Positions 34,797-43,368 of a DNA stretch of 64,000 bases are shown piece after piece. Position 1 is the stretch's first letter; each line of letters starts with the position of its first letter. Below the pieces are notes generated by a model, which did no database searches, was not told where the DNA came from, and was given only the letters and a program-made list of their open reading frames with translations. The DNA lies in contig OZ245791.1 in the NCBI GenBank assembly GCA_965228125.1, positions 682,001 through 746,000 on the forward strand. The letters run 5' to 3'. A program made the position numbers and the translations under genes. Source of the DNA: GWF2-38-69 sp965228125 (GTDB taxonomy: Bacteria; Verrucomicrobiota; Lentisphaeria; Victivallales; GWF2-38-69).

Positions 34797-35801
34797 TCAT
34801 TTGCCCCTGCTTCTTTCAACTTTTTCTTTAAGGACACGAAGTAATTCCTGCGTATTTTCTTTCAATGTGGCGCTGATAGGAACTATCTGTGTTTCATAGA
34901 CTTCTTCCCTGAATTTCTCCAGATTTTCTTTGGAATCTGGCAAATCCATTTTGTTTGCAGCTATTAATGAAGGACGCAAAGATAACCCTTTCATATACAA
35001 TTCAAGTTCATTTTTTAGCGAATTGTAGTTTTGTAAAGGATCCATTCCTTCCTGTCCTGACATGTCTATGACGTATAGTAGTACTTTGGTTCTTTCAATA
35101 TGTTTTAAGAAACTATGGCCGAGTCCTATATTATCGTGAGCCCCATCAATCAGGCCTGGAATGTCCGCAATGGAAAGCCTGGAGAAATCTTCAAAGTCTA
35201 CAGTTCCCAATATCGGATGAAGTGTTGTAAATGGATAGGGAGCTACTTTTGGCTTCGCTTCAGAAACAGCCCCTAACAAAGTGGATTTTCCTGCATTTGG
35301 AAACCCCACAAGGCCTATGTCTGCTATTGTTTTAAGTTCAAGTTCAAAGTGTCTCACTTCCCCTTTGGTGCCCGGATCGCTTCTTCGGGGAGCCCTGTTC
35401 GTACTAGTCTTAAAATGGATGTTGCCTCTTCCCCCCATTCCACCTTGGGCCAGAACAAATTTTTTGCCTGTTTCCTCAATATCACATACAATTCTACCCT
35501 CATCATCCAAATCTTTGACAATCGTTCCGGGAGGAACTTTTAAATACACATCTTTCCCGCACTTCCCGTATTGATCTTTTCCCTTTCCATTTTCTCCTTT
35601 TTGCGCTTCGTAATTAGTCTGATATACATAATCAACAAGTGTCTGCTCATTGGTTTCTGCTATCATAATAACACTTCCGCCATTCCCTCCGTCTCCGCCA
35701 TTAGGGCCGCCATAAGGTATAAACTTTTCTCTTCTGAAACTTGTACAACCGTTTCCGCCATCGCCGGCTCTCACAGTTATTCTTACTTTATCAACAAACA
35801 T
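34797..35801 (-). CDS. obgE: GTPase Obg
   Basis: Obg is a ribosome-associated GTPase needed for large-subunit maturation and stress control. This copy is about 334 residues. The glycine-rich Obg domain is clear (VRAGDGGNGC, GGPNGGDGGNGG). The G motifs are GFPNAGKSTL (G1), ADIPGLIDGA (G3) and NKMD (G4). It lacks the long C-terminal OCT extension. The start is the ATG at 35801, seven bases after AGGAG; a longer in-frame start at 35852 would run through the rpmA terminator. It follows rpmA. Confidence 0.95.
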   Translation of the reverse strand: MFVDKVRITVRAGDGGNGCTSFRREKFIPYGGPNGGDGGNGGSVIMIAETNEQTLVDYVYQTNYEAQKGENGKGKDQYGKCGKDVYLKVPPGTIVKDLDDEGRIVCDIEETGKKFVLAQGGMGGRGNIHFKTSTNRAPRRSDPGTKGEVRHFELELKTIADIGLVGFPNAGKSTLLGAVSEAKPKVAPYPFTTLHPILGTVDFEDFSRLSIADIPGLIDGAHDNIGLGHSFLKHIERTKVLLYVIDMSGQEGMDPLQNYNSLKNELELYMKGLSLRPSLIAANKMDLPDSKENLEKFREEVYETQIVPISATLKENTQELLRVLKEKVERSRGK

Positions 35802-35817
35802 ATATTTCTCCTGAAAC

Positions 35818-35846
35818 AAAAAAAACCCAGCAAATGCCGGGCTTTT
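35818..35846 (-). terminator. Terminator/attenuator between rpmA and obgE
   Basis: On the minus strand CCCGGC, ATTT and GCTGGG make a 6-base stem with one G-U pair, followed by eight U residues. It lies 28 bases past rpmA and ends 17 bases before the obgE start. Since obgE has no other clear promoter here, it may act as a partial attenuator. Confidence 0.75.
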
Positions 35847-35873
35847 ATTCAAGCGATACTTTTTTTAAGCTTA

Positions 35874-36122
35874 TTAAGCCTGTTCAACTACACTGACTTT
35901 TCTTTGTCTTTTATTGAACAAAACCATACCGTCTTTAAGCGCAAATAGAGTAAAATCGCGACCGCAACCTACATTTTTACCCGGGTGGAATTTTGTTCCA
36001 CGCTGACGGACTATTATGCTGCCGGCAGGGATTAATTCACCGCCGTAAGCTTTAACGCCTAGAAACTTAGGCTTGCTATCACGACCGTTCCTACTGCTTG
36101 ATTGACCTTTTTTGTGTGCCAT
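35874..36122 (-). CDS. rpmA: 50S ribosomal protein L27
   Basis: L27 reaches toward the peptidyl-transferase centre. This protein of about 82 residues begins MAHKKGQSSSRNGRDSKPK, the standard N-terminus, with GVKAYGGELIPAGSIIVRQ and HPGKNVGCGRDFTLFA after it. It starts MAHKKG directly, with none of the cleavable N-terminal extension found in Firmicutes L27. A GGAGGT ribosome site precedes the ATG at 36122. rplU, its usual upstream partner, is absent here; secG precedes it instead. obgE follows after a terminator. Confidence 0.97.
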   Translation of the reverse strand: MAHKKGQSSSRNGRDSKPKFLGVKAYGGELIPAGSIIVRQRGTKFHPGKNVGCGRDFTLFALKDGMVLFNKRQRKVSVVEQA

Positions 36123-36218
36123 AATGACCTCCAAACATATATATTCCTGAGAGATAAGAGCTCTTAGAATATGTCAAAATTTATAAAATACAAACAACGT
36201 TTCATTTTTTGCAAAAAA

Positions 36219-36584
36219 CTATTTCTTAACTGAAGTATCAGTCGTCGGGGCTACACTTTTAACAGGAGCATCAACCTGAGAGGCCTTCGATGACGGCTGT
36301 TGATCAAGAAGGCTGTTCAACTCAGAAATATTCTGGCTGTTTATGCCTCTGCCAGACATTATTGCCAATGCTAAAGTTACTATTAAGAAAATGGATGCAA
36401 AAACAACTGTAAGTTTGCTTAAATGAGTACTAGCGTGAGCACCAAACAAAGAATCAGATCCGCCACCGCCAAAAGTTGTACCCAAACCACCGCCTTTTTT
36501 TGATTGCTGAACTAGAACCAAGGCAATAATCAAAACTGCAACCAATACGTCAAATACTGTTAAAATTGTAGTTAAAATTCCCAT
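36219..36584 (-). CDS. secG: SecG, protein translocase subunit
   Basis: SecG stabilises the SecYEG channel for protein export. This 121-residue protein has two membrane helices (about 5-24 and 55-74) joined by the family loop QQSKKGGGLGTTFGGGGSDS. The C-terminal tail of about 40 residues is Ser/Pro/Lys-rich and longer than in E. coli. It lies 25 bases after tpiA, a common gene pair in bacteria, and before rpmA. No strong ribosome site is seen, so coupling with tpiA is possible. Confidence 0.93.
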   Translation of the reverse strand: MGILTTILTVFDVLVAVLIIALVLVQQSKKGGGLGTTFGGGGSDSLFGAHASTHLSKLTVVFASIFLIVTLALAIMSGRGINSQNISELNSLLDQQPSSKASQVDAPVKSVAPTTDTSVKK

Positions 36585-36609
36585 AATATTATACTAATCA
36601 AAGTCCCTT

Positions 36610-37377
36610 TTACTTAATAGCATTCGCTATGAGATTATAGAAAACTTCAACTTCAAGGCTTGCGCCTCCAACTAAAGCTCCATCTATGTCCTTCTGATTC
36701 ATGAGCTCATTGCTATTTTCAGGTTTAACTGAACCGCCGTATTGAATTATTACTTTTTCTGCTACTTCAGCGCCATGTGATTCAGTTAAAAGCCTCCTTA
36801 TCAATGCATGAACTTCCTGTGCTTGAGCAGGGCTGGCTGTTTTTCCTGTTCCGATAGCCCATACCGGTTCGTAAGCTATAGTAGTTCTAATCATTTCTTC
36901 AGCGTTTAAACCTTCCAATGAACCTTTTACCTGTGTAGTAATCACACTGTTCATTCTGCCTGATTCACGTTCTTCAAGAGTTTCACCGATACAAACTATA
37001 GGAAGCAATCCTGAAGATAGAGCTTTTTTAGCTTTGGAGTTAACCAATGCATCAGTTTCTCCATGATATTGTCTTCTTTCGCTATGTCCTACTATTGCAT
37101 ATTTAACGCCGAGATCCAATAGCATTTTTGCTGAAACTTCTCCTGTATAAGCTCCACTGTCTTTTGCAGAAATATCCTGAGATCCGACTGCAATATTCGA
37201 GCCATTCAAAACTCTGGCTGATGACTCAAGAGCCGTAAAAGCAGGACAGACAGCTATATTGAGTTTTCCGTCAAACTCAGCAAGTTTAGCTTTAAGTTCA
37301 ACAAGCAATTTTTCCGCTTCACTGGCAGTTTTGTTCATTTTCCAATTGCCGGCGATGAAAAGCTTTCTGGTTTTCAT
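36610..37377 (-). CDS. tpiA: Triosephosphate isomerase
   Basis: TpiA interconverts dihydroxyacetone phosphate and glyceraldehyde 3-phosphate in glycolysis. This 255-residue TIM barrel has all key residues: the substrate lysine in GNWKMNKT, the catalytic histidine in VGHSERRQ, and the catalytic glutamate in AYEPVWAIGTGK. GGSVKPENS binds phosphate. AAGGAG precedes the ATG. Its product also feeds dxs (glyceraldehyde 3-phosphate). secG follows by 25 bases. Confidence 0.97.
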   Translation of the reverse strand: MKTRKLFIAGNWKMNKTASEAEKLLVELKAKLAEFDGKLNIAVCPAFTALESSARVLNGSNIAVGSQDISAKDSGAYTGEVSAKMLLDLGVKYAIVGHSERRQYHGETDALVNSKAKKALSSGLLPIVCIGETLEERESGRMNSVITTQVKGSLEGLNAEEMIRTTIAYEPVWAIGTGKTASPAQAQEVHALIRRLLTESHGAEVAEKVIIQYGGSVKPENSNELMNQKDIDGALVGGASLEVEVFYNLIANAIK

Positions 37378-37531
37378 TTGTTAACTCCTTTCTTGTGTTT
37401 AATTATAAATTAATTTCAGAATATAGTTTAGATTGTTTATTTTACGATTAAAGATGCCAAATAAAAGTAAAACTCTGAAAGTAATACGGAAATTCAGCCA
37501 GTCTTAGCCTAAATCTAGCTCTAATGAACTG

Positions 37532-38041
37532 TCATTTTCTCTTCTTTATTTTGACATTAGAAGAAAGGTCTTCCGATGGCAGCCTCATATACCTAAAGAA
37601 ATTAGTTCCTGACCTTCCAATAAAAATCCCGCTAAAAAAACCTGAAACAATGTAGCTTACTGCAAGAAATATTATATTTTTGAACATTTCAGGATGCACA
37701 GACTGTTCATAACCATAAAAATAGTTCTTCACAAACACCAAAATTATAAGTATTAAAGGAAGCGGAGAGCCTGGAACTCTCAATAGTCTGTGTTCACGGT
37801 CCACTTTGATTTTGTTTTTAAAACAACTTAAAAATCCGACAATCGCCCCCAGAACGAGAAAAACTCCATACATAACCGGATCTTTCACATGAGATACAGT
37901 CATTAGCAGGAAAACTATAGGCATGATAAGAAGTTTTTTAACTTCTATTGTTCTATCAAAGAGAGCTTTCGAACCTACATATATAAGAAAAGCTAAAAGC
38001 AGCCAAACCCATGTGGGCGTCCCCTTGATTAGTTCTATCAT
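37532..38041 (-). CDS. Multi-helix membrane protein of unknown function
   Basis: This 169-residue protein has about five membrane helices. The start GTPTWVWLLLAFLIYVGSKAL resembles small DUF6622-like membrane proteins, but I am not sure of the family. A conserved-looking basic/acidic stretch, FKNKIKVDREHRLLRVPGSPLP, lies mid-protein and the end is basic (KIKKRK). AAGGAT precedes the ATG. It is separated from tpiA by 154 bases and is divergent from typA. No function can be given. Confidence 0.6.
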   Translation of the reverse strand: MIELIKGTPTWVWLLLAFLIYVGSKALFDRTIEVKKLLIMPIVFLLMTVSHVKDPVMYGVFLVLGAIVGFLSCFKNKIKVDREHRLLRVPGSPLPLILIILVFVKNYFYGYEQSVHPEMFKNIIFLAVSYIVSGFFSGIFIGRSGTNFFRYMRLPSEDLSSNVKIKKRK

Positions 38042-38226
38042 TCAAAATATCCTTTGTTTCTTAAGCTGTTATGATTTTTAAAAAGCCTCTAATATATTCA
38101 AGCTTGAAGCAATAGCAATTTTTTAAATAGACAAATTTGAGTTTGCCACAATGTCTTTTTGCTAAGATATGCTATTTTAAACGTTTCATTTTTAAAAATT
38201 TTAGAAAGTATTTGAGGTTCTTTTTA

Positions 38227-40032
38227 ATGAGCGCAATCAGGAATGTAGCAATAATAGCACATGTTGACCACGGCAAAACAACTCTTGTGGATCAGATAAT
38301 CAAACAGGCAAAACTCTTCAGAGATAACCAGGCTATGCAGGAATGTCTTCTTGACAGCAATGACCTTGAAAGGGAAAGAGGCATTACTATTCTGGCAAAA
38401 AACATAAGCGTTATCTACAAAGAAACGAAAATCAATATAATAGATACTCCGGGACACTGTGATTTTGGCGGGCAAGTAGAGAGAGTGCTGAACCTTGCTG
38501 ACGGCGTAATACTTCTTGTTGACGCTGCAGAAGGCCCTATGCCGCAAACAAGATTCGTCCTTGATAAAGCTCTTCAGCTAAAGCTCAAGCCTATTGTTAT
38601 TATTAACAAAGTCGATAAACCTGATGCCAGAGAAGAAGAGGTACTAAATAAAATTTATGAGCTCTTCCTTGAGCTTAATCCTTTGGGCGACGATGCACTG
38701 GACTTCCCTGTTTTATATGCGAGCGGACGAAGTGGTTGGGTAGGAACTGAAAAAAATCCTGCTCAGAAATCAATTATACCTCTCATGGACGCTATTATTG
38801 AGCATATTCCTGCTCCAAAAATCAAAACCGGCCCGGTACAGATGCAGGTAGCCACGCTAGACTATTCCGATTATGTCGGCAGGATTGGTATCGGCAGAGT
38901 TTATAGGGGCGACCTTGATATCAAAAAGCCAATCGTAGTGATCAAGCGGGACGGTACTGTAAAACAATCAACGATTAAACAGCTTTTTACATTTGACGGC
39001 CTAACAAGAAGAGATGTAGAAGAAATTCCCTGCGGAGACCTCTGCGGTATATCAGGTATAGAGGGAATCGATATCAGTGATACGATATGCGATGCCGAGC
39101 GGCCTGAAATATTGCCGCCCATAAGTATAGACGAACCTACTATTTCAATGATTTTCAGAGTCAATGACTCTCCTCTTTTCGGTCAGGAAGGCAAATATGT
39201 AACAAGCCGCCACATCAGGGCCAGACTCCTTAAAGAAGCAGAAAAGGATGTAGCTCTCAAAATAGACGAAATGGATGGGGATTCCTTCAACGTAAGCGGC
39301 AGAGGTGTGCTTCATCTCTCTATCCTTATTGAGAACATGAGAAGAGAAGGCTATGAAATGACCGTTTCACAGCCTCATGTTATACTTAAAACTATAGACA
39401 GTGTTAAAAATGAACCTATTGAAATTCTCTCTGTGGATGTACCCGACGAATACGCTGGAAAAGTTATTGAACTTATAGGAACAAGAAAAGGCGAAATGGT
39501 CAACATGGAACAGAGAGGAAAAAGAAAGCTTGTCGAATTCCATGTACCTACTCGCGGACTCATAGGCCTTAGAAGCAAAATGCTTACTTCAACTGCTGGC
39601 GAAGCTATAATGTCACATAGATTTACCCATTACGCCCCTTACAAAGGCGCAATACCTCAAAGGCTTAATGGCGTGCTCATAAGCATGGAACAAGGTAAAG
39701 CATCAGCTTATGCCATCGATGGACTCCAAATAAGAGGAACTTTCTTCACTTCTCCTAATGAACAAACTTATGAAGGAATGATAGTTGGTGAACATTGCAA
39801 GGAAGGAGACCTGGTAGTCAATCTACAAAGACTAAAAAAACTTACTAACGTCAGATCCTCAAGTTCCGACAGGGCTTTGGTAATAGTACCTGCCCAAAAG
39901 CAAAGCCTGGAAGAAGCTCTTGAATACATAGCCGATGATGAACTCGTGGAAGTTACTCCCAAAAGCGTCAGGCTGCGCAAGAAATATCTCACAGAGTTGG
40001 AGCGAAAACGTCTATACAAAAAAGAAGAATAA
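38227..40032 (+). CDS. typA: GTPase TypA/BipA
   Basis: TypA is a ribosome-binding translational GTPase important in cold and stress. This copy is about 601 residues, the usual length. It has the G motifs AHVDHGKTTL, DTPGHCDFGG and NKVDKPDA, followed by EF-G-like domains (GRVYRGDL, SGRGVLHLSILIENMRREG). The family-specific C-terminus is seen in SPNEQTYEGMIVGEH and LTNVRSSSSD. The start is the ATG at 38227 (MSAIRNVAIIAH), preceded by GAGG; 30 further upstream in-frame codons have no family match. It is monocistronic and ends at a terminator. Confidence 0.96.
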   Translation: MSAIRNVAIIAHVDHGKTTLVDQIIKQAKLFRDNQAMQECLLDSNDLERERGITILAKNISVIYKETKINIIDTPGHCDFGGQVERVLNLADGVILLVDAAEGPMPQTRFVLDKALQLKLKPIVIINKVDKPDAREEEVLNKIYELFLELNPLGDDALDFPVLYASGRSGWVGTEKNPAQKSIIPLMDAIIEHIPAPKIKTGPVQMQVATLDYSDYVGRIGIGRVYRGDLDIKKPIVVIKRDGTVKQSTIKQLFTFDGLTRRDVEEIPCGDLCGISGIEGIDISDTICDAERPEILPPISIDEPTISMIFRVNDSPLFGQEGKYVTSRHIRARLLKEAEKDVALKIDEMDGDSFNVSGRGVLHLSILIENMRREGYEMTVSQPHVILKTIDSVKNEPIEILSVDVPDEYAGKVIELIGTRKGEMVNMEQRGKRKLVEFHVPTRGLIGLRSKMLTSTAGEAIMSHRFTHYAPYKGAIPQRLNGVLISMEQGKASAYAIDGLQIRGTFFTSPNEQTYEGMIVGEHCKEGDLVVNLQRLKKLTNVRSSSSDRALVIVPAQKQSLEEALEYIADDELVEVTPKSVRLRKKYLTELERKRLYKKEE

Positions 40033-40058
40033 GTCCGATACTTGAGTTGGCAAAATTT

Positions 40059-40100
40059 ACACCTTATAGATGAGTTCATTTCTCTATCAGGTGTTTGTTT
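40059..40100 (+). terminator. Probable terminator after typA
   Basis: ACACCT-ATAGA pairs with TCTAT-AGGTGT around a short loop, with one mismatch, followed by TTGTTT. It lies 27 bases past the typA stop and before the convergent zinc-protease gene. Confidence 0.5.
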
Positions 40101-40187
40101 AACCTAGAAAAACAGTCTTACAGTTTAAAACGGTCAGCCGCAAATAGAAGGAACAGTTTTTTAGAATCTGTTCTTCTAATCAGCATA

Positions 40188-40880
40188 TTATTCGTCTCTG
40201 CCGCCAAACACGCCTGCTCTCAAAAGATAATAGAGTAATGTGAGGATTGCGCTGACTGCTGCTGCTACATATGTAAGGAATGCTGCATTAAGCACTTCTC
40301 CCGACATTCTGGCCTCATTTGGAGTTACTATTCCGGCAGTTACCAGCATCTCCTTTGCTCTTGCGCTTGCATCCCATTCAACAGGGAGCGTCACTATTGA
40401 GAAAAGAACAGCCACACTGAAAAGTATTGCTCCGATAAGTATTAATTCCTTGGACATTACAAAACCAAGAAAGATTATAAAGTATGACATTGTACTGCAA
40501 ATATTTGTGAGCGGCACCATAGTTGTTCTGAGTTTCAGAGGAGCATAGCCTTTGGCATGTTGGATAGCATGCCCTGCCTCATGGCAAGCTACACCGACAG
40601 AAGAAAGGCTCTTTCCCTTGAATACATCAGGAGAGAGTCTGAGAGTTTTCGTCGTCGGGTCATAATGATCTGACATAAAACCTGCAACTTCCTCTATTTT
40701 TACATCGTAAATACCTGTCATCTGCAACATCCTCTTTGCAGCCATTGCTCCCGATAATCCCGAAGAGGTAGCCACCTGTGAATATTTAGCAAAAGTGGAC
40801 TTAGTATAAAAAGAAGCCATCAAAGCCAAAATGAGCCCTGGAACAGCAAAAATCAAATACATCGGATCGAAATAAAACAT
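40188..40880 (-). CDS. Zinc metallopeptidase, YugP family
   Basis: This 230-residue membrane protein matches the YugP/Zn_peptidase_2 group. The zinc motif HEAGH lies near residue 96 (VACHEAGHAIQHA), between an N-terminal membrane helix and three or four C-terminal helices. The family stretch GLSGAMAAKRML and LPVEWDASARA are visible. It probably acts in membrane protein quality control, but its substrates are unknown. A GGAGG ribosome site precedes the ATG. pyrD lies 30 bases upstream on the same strand. Confidence 0.85.
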   Translation of the reverse strand: MFYFDPMYLIFAVPGLILALMASFYTKSTFAKYSQVATSSGLSGAMAAKRMLQMTGIYDVKIEEVAGFMSDHYDPTTKTLRLSPDVFKGKSLSSVGVACHEAGHAIQHAKGYAPLKLRTTMVPLTNICSTMSYFIIFLGFVMSKELILIGAILFSVAVLFSIVTLPVEWDASARAKEMLVTAGIVTPNEARMSGEVLNAAFLTYVAAAVSAILTLLYYLLRAGVFGGRDE

Positions 40881-40910
40881 AGCAACCTCCCATCAGAAAC
40901 AAATTCAATT

Positions 40911-41831
40911 TTACATATCCAGATCGCCGACAAGTTCGGATATGGAATTATAACCATGTGTATCCAAATACTCATTGACACCATTTAATATAGTCATTGC
41001 TGCCATCGGGTCAACAAAATTTGCTGTTCCGATCGCCACAGCATCAGCCCCGGCAAGAAAAAATTCTACAGCATCAGCAGCACTGAATATCCCTCCCATT
41101 CCGATAATCGGCACATTAACCGCCTTTGAAACTTCATAAACCATTTTCACTGCGATGGGTTTGATGCAAGCTCCGCTCAACCCTGCAAAGACATTAGCTA
41201 TTTTCGGTTTTCTCTTCTCAATATCAATAGCCATTGCAGTAAAAGTATTTATCAGCGAAACCATATTTGAGCCGGCATCAACAACACACTTGGCAAAGTT
41301 GGAAATTTTCGTTACATTCGGGCTGAGTTTAGTAATTAACGGAAGGCGTTTTGTAACCTTTCTGACTTGTGAAACAACTTTAGCCGCCTGCCCTAAATCA
41401 GTACCGAAAGCTATTCCGCCTTCTTTGATATTCGGACATGAAATATTTATCTCAAGAGCCGCTATTCCTTCCACGCAGTCAAGTCGTTCTGCAACCTTGC
41501 AATAATCTTCAATGCTCTTTCCCCAAATATTAACAATGACTGTCGCTTTCTCTCTGATTAGAAAAGGCAGATATTCGTCCTTCTTAATGAACGCTTCTAC
41601 TCCCGGATTTTGCAAACCTATCGCATTCATCATTCCGCTGGCTGTCTCGCATATCCTCGGCACAGGATTACCATGGTGAGGGAAAGGTGAAATACCCTTT
41701 ACTACTACCGCGCCCAGAGAACTTAACGGATAGAAAGACGCATATTCTTTTCCATAGCCAAAAGTACCTGATGCCGTCATTATCGGATTTTTCAGAAGAA
41801 TGGAACCAAGTTTTGTAGTTAAATCAGCCAT
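40911..41831 (-). CDS. pyrD: Dihydroorotate dehydrogenase, class 1B catalytic subunit
   Basis: This FMN enzyme oxidises dihydroorotate to orotate in pyrimidine synthesis. It has about 306 residues. The class 1B features are ASGTFGYGKEY near the start, MNAIGLQNPGVE, and the catalytic cysteine in INISCPNIKEGG (class 2 enzymes use serine). The C-terminal GMGGIFSAADAVEF binds FMN phosphate. The start is the ATG at 41831, six bases after AAGGA; a TTG two codons earlier is unlikely. Class 1B needs PyrK, encoded 12 bases upstream, to pass electrons to NAD. Confidence 0.95.
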   Translation of the reverse strand: MADLTTKLGSILLKNPIMTASGTFGYGKEYASFYPLSSLGAVVVKGISPFPHHGNPVPRICETASGMMNAIGLQNPGVEAFIKKDEYLPFLIREKATVIVNIWGKSIEDYCKVAERLDCVEGIAALEINISCPNIKEGGIAFGTDLGQAAKVVSQVRKVTKRLPLITKLSPNVTKISNFAKCVVDAGSNMVSLINTFTAMAIDIEKRKPKIANVFAGLSGACIKPIAVKMVYEVSKAVNVPIIGMGGIFSAADAVEFFLAGADAVAIGTANFVDPMAAMTILNGVNEYLDTHGYNSISELVGDLDM

Positions 41832-41843
41832 ATTCAATCCTTC

Positions 41844-42620
41844 TTATTCGATATAAATATCTTTAGCATTAAAAACCGGCCCTTCTTTACATGATCTTGA
41901 ATAAACCCAGCCGTCTCTCTGTTTGTTATAAACCTTCACAACGCATGCAAAGCACGCCCCTACCCCGCAGCACATAGGATGATCCACGCTTACCTCGCAT
42001 TCAGTCTTGCTTTCCATTGCCATTTTGACAACAGCATACATCATACCGTTTGGCCCGCATGCATAAATCATATTTCTTTTGCCGTCAAGATATGGTTCAA
42101 GAAGAGAAGTGACTAAACCTTTGGTCCCCGCACTTCCGTCTTCAGTAGCCATCTCTACATCAAAACCGATTTCCTGATATTTGTCAGCAAGGATAAGATC
42201 ATCTTTCGTTCTTGCTCCGATAAGAAGTTTTCCTTTTTTCTGGGACTCTTTGGCAAGCATATAAGTTGCTGCCGAACCATATCCGCCGGCGACTATGATA
42301 GGGAACGTATCTTTGCCAACGGCACTATAAGAATTCCCTGACGGGCCGAGAATATCGCAGTACGTTCCGGGCAACAAAGAAGCAAGCACTTTGGTTCCAA
42401 AACCAACAATCTTATAGACTATTGAAAGGGTTCCTTGCCCTGTAGTGTCGTATATACTGAACGGGCGCCTGAAAATATGTGCTTCCATATTATTTATCCT
42501 GACATGCGCAAACTGTCCGCCTTTGGCCAAAGATGCTATCTTTGGCGAATAAAAATCAACCTGATAGTAGTCGCCTTTAATATTTATATTGCTGATTATT
42601 TTTGCCTTTTCTGTAATCAT
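41844..42620 (-). CDS. pyrK: Dihydroorotate dehydrogenase electron-transfer subunit
   Basis: PyrK is the FAD and [2Fe-2S] subunit that lets PyrD reduce NAD. This 258-residue protein has the ferredoxin-reductase fold: RRPFSIYD (FAD), a NAD-binding VAGGYGSAATYMLAKE and ACGPNGMMYAV. The cluster cysteines lie in CCGVGACFACV and the late SRSCKEGPVF. It is four bases after the LolA-like gene and 12 bases before pyrD. The pair makes a complete class 1B enzyme, common in Firmicutes and several candidate diderms. Confidence 0.95.
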   Translation of the reverse strand: MITEKAKIISNINIKGDYYQVDFYSPKIASLAKGGQFAHVRINNMEAHIFRRPFSIYDTTGQGTLSIVYKIVGFGTKVLASLLPGTYCDILGPSGNSYSAVGKDTFPIIVAGGYGSAATYMLAKESQKKGKLLIGARTKDDLILADKYQEIGFDVEMATEDGSAGTKGLVTSLLEPYLDGKRNMIYACGPNGMMYAVVKMAMESKTECEVSVDHPMCCGVGACFACVVKVYNKQRDGWVYSRSCKEGPVFNAKDIYIE

Positions 42621-42624
42621 CTTG

Positions 42625-43368
42625 TCACTCGCTTAATTCTGTAAAAAATGAATCTTTGATGCTCTCATTGAATCTAATATCTTTTATTCTATAATCTATC
42701 TCTGCTCCAAAAATAGACGATTTAATGATTGAGGGAAAGAGAGTATCTCCATCTTTTTTATAATTTTCTATCACTATCGATTGCAACAATTCTCTGCCAT
42801 TCATGGAACAAGGCATATCCATTCTTTGGACCAGATAGCTGTCTTTGTCTATATATAGGATTAAAGGTAATTTAAACCCGAACTTCTCTTTCAGTACGCA
42901 GACGAGTTTCATGCACTCATTCCCATTAACTTTAATAGGCGTATAATCGGTACTCATGGAATTAAAAACATTATCAGACCATTCTCTCATGTCAGGAGTT
43001 TCCATTTTCGCACTCAGAACAAACGATTCTTTGTCCAGGCCTTCTACTTCTTCAATTTTCCCTGTTTGTGTTGACCATTTCCAAACTCTGTCCCCGTCAA
43101 AACTTCTTATCTCCTCCGCTCCATCCGCAAAAATCGTGTCAATTCTGTATTTGTCAGGTTTTTTAAAATAAGACTTTACCTCTGCCTTGACTTTCTGGGC
43201 AGGCATTTCAAGAACGCCCTCCGTGACCTTGGTTTCAGATGCTGCAAGCTTTCCTGATGGGTCAATAGCCATCTGGACTTTATCTAAAATTCCCACATCT
43301 GCAAATAAGAGCCCTGATAAAAAAAATAGAAAAAACAGCACGGGCATCTTGCCCGTATACACTCTCAT
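42625..43368 (-). CDS. LolA-like exported outer-membrane biogenesis protein
   Basis: This 247-residue protein has a hydrophobic signal segment (VLFFLFFLSGLLFADVG). The mature part has the LolA-fold pattern: KVKAEVKSYFKKPDKYRIDT, then RSFDGDRVWKWS and a YLVQRMD strand. It resembles lipoprotein-carrier or LolA-related proteins, so it may carry lipoproteins or lipids across the periplasm. The ATG overlaps the murE stop (ATGA). Its first codons (VYTGKMPV) are a palindromic element, so the natural N-terminus seems to have been extended or replaced. A second start at the inner ATG (M8) is possible. pyrK follows. Confidence 0.7.
   Translation of the reverse strand: MRVYTGKMPVLFFLFFLSGLLFADVGILDKVQMAIDPSGKLAASETKVTEGVLEMPAQKVKAEVKSYFKKPDKYRIDTIFADGAEEIRSFDGDRVWKWSTQTGKIEEVEGLDKESFVLSAKMETPDMREWSDNVFNSMSTDYTPIKVNGNECMKLVCVLKEKFGFKLPLILYIDKDSYLVQRMDMPCSMNGRELLQSIVIENYKKDGDTLFPSIIKSSIFGAEIDYRIKDIRFNESIKDSFFTELSE
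43339..43355. repeat. Palindromic element, TGxxPV-coding type (copy 2)
   Basis: ACGGGC-N5-GCCCGT, a perfect 6-base palindrome, is read by the LolA-like gene near its start as T-G-K-M-P-V. It lies just 17 bases from copy 3. Confidence 0.6.

Noticed and set aside
35802..35852. N-terminal extension of Obg from an upstream in-frame start
   Set aside because: It is made of the rpmA terminator hairpin and lacks a ribosome site; the conserved Obg start lies at 35801.
38137..38226. 30-codon N-terminal extension of TypA
   Set aside because: It has no family match, and the conserved N-terminus starts at 38227 behind a GAGG site.
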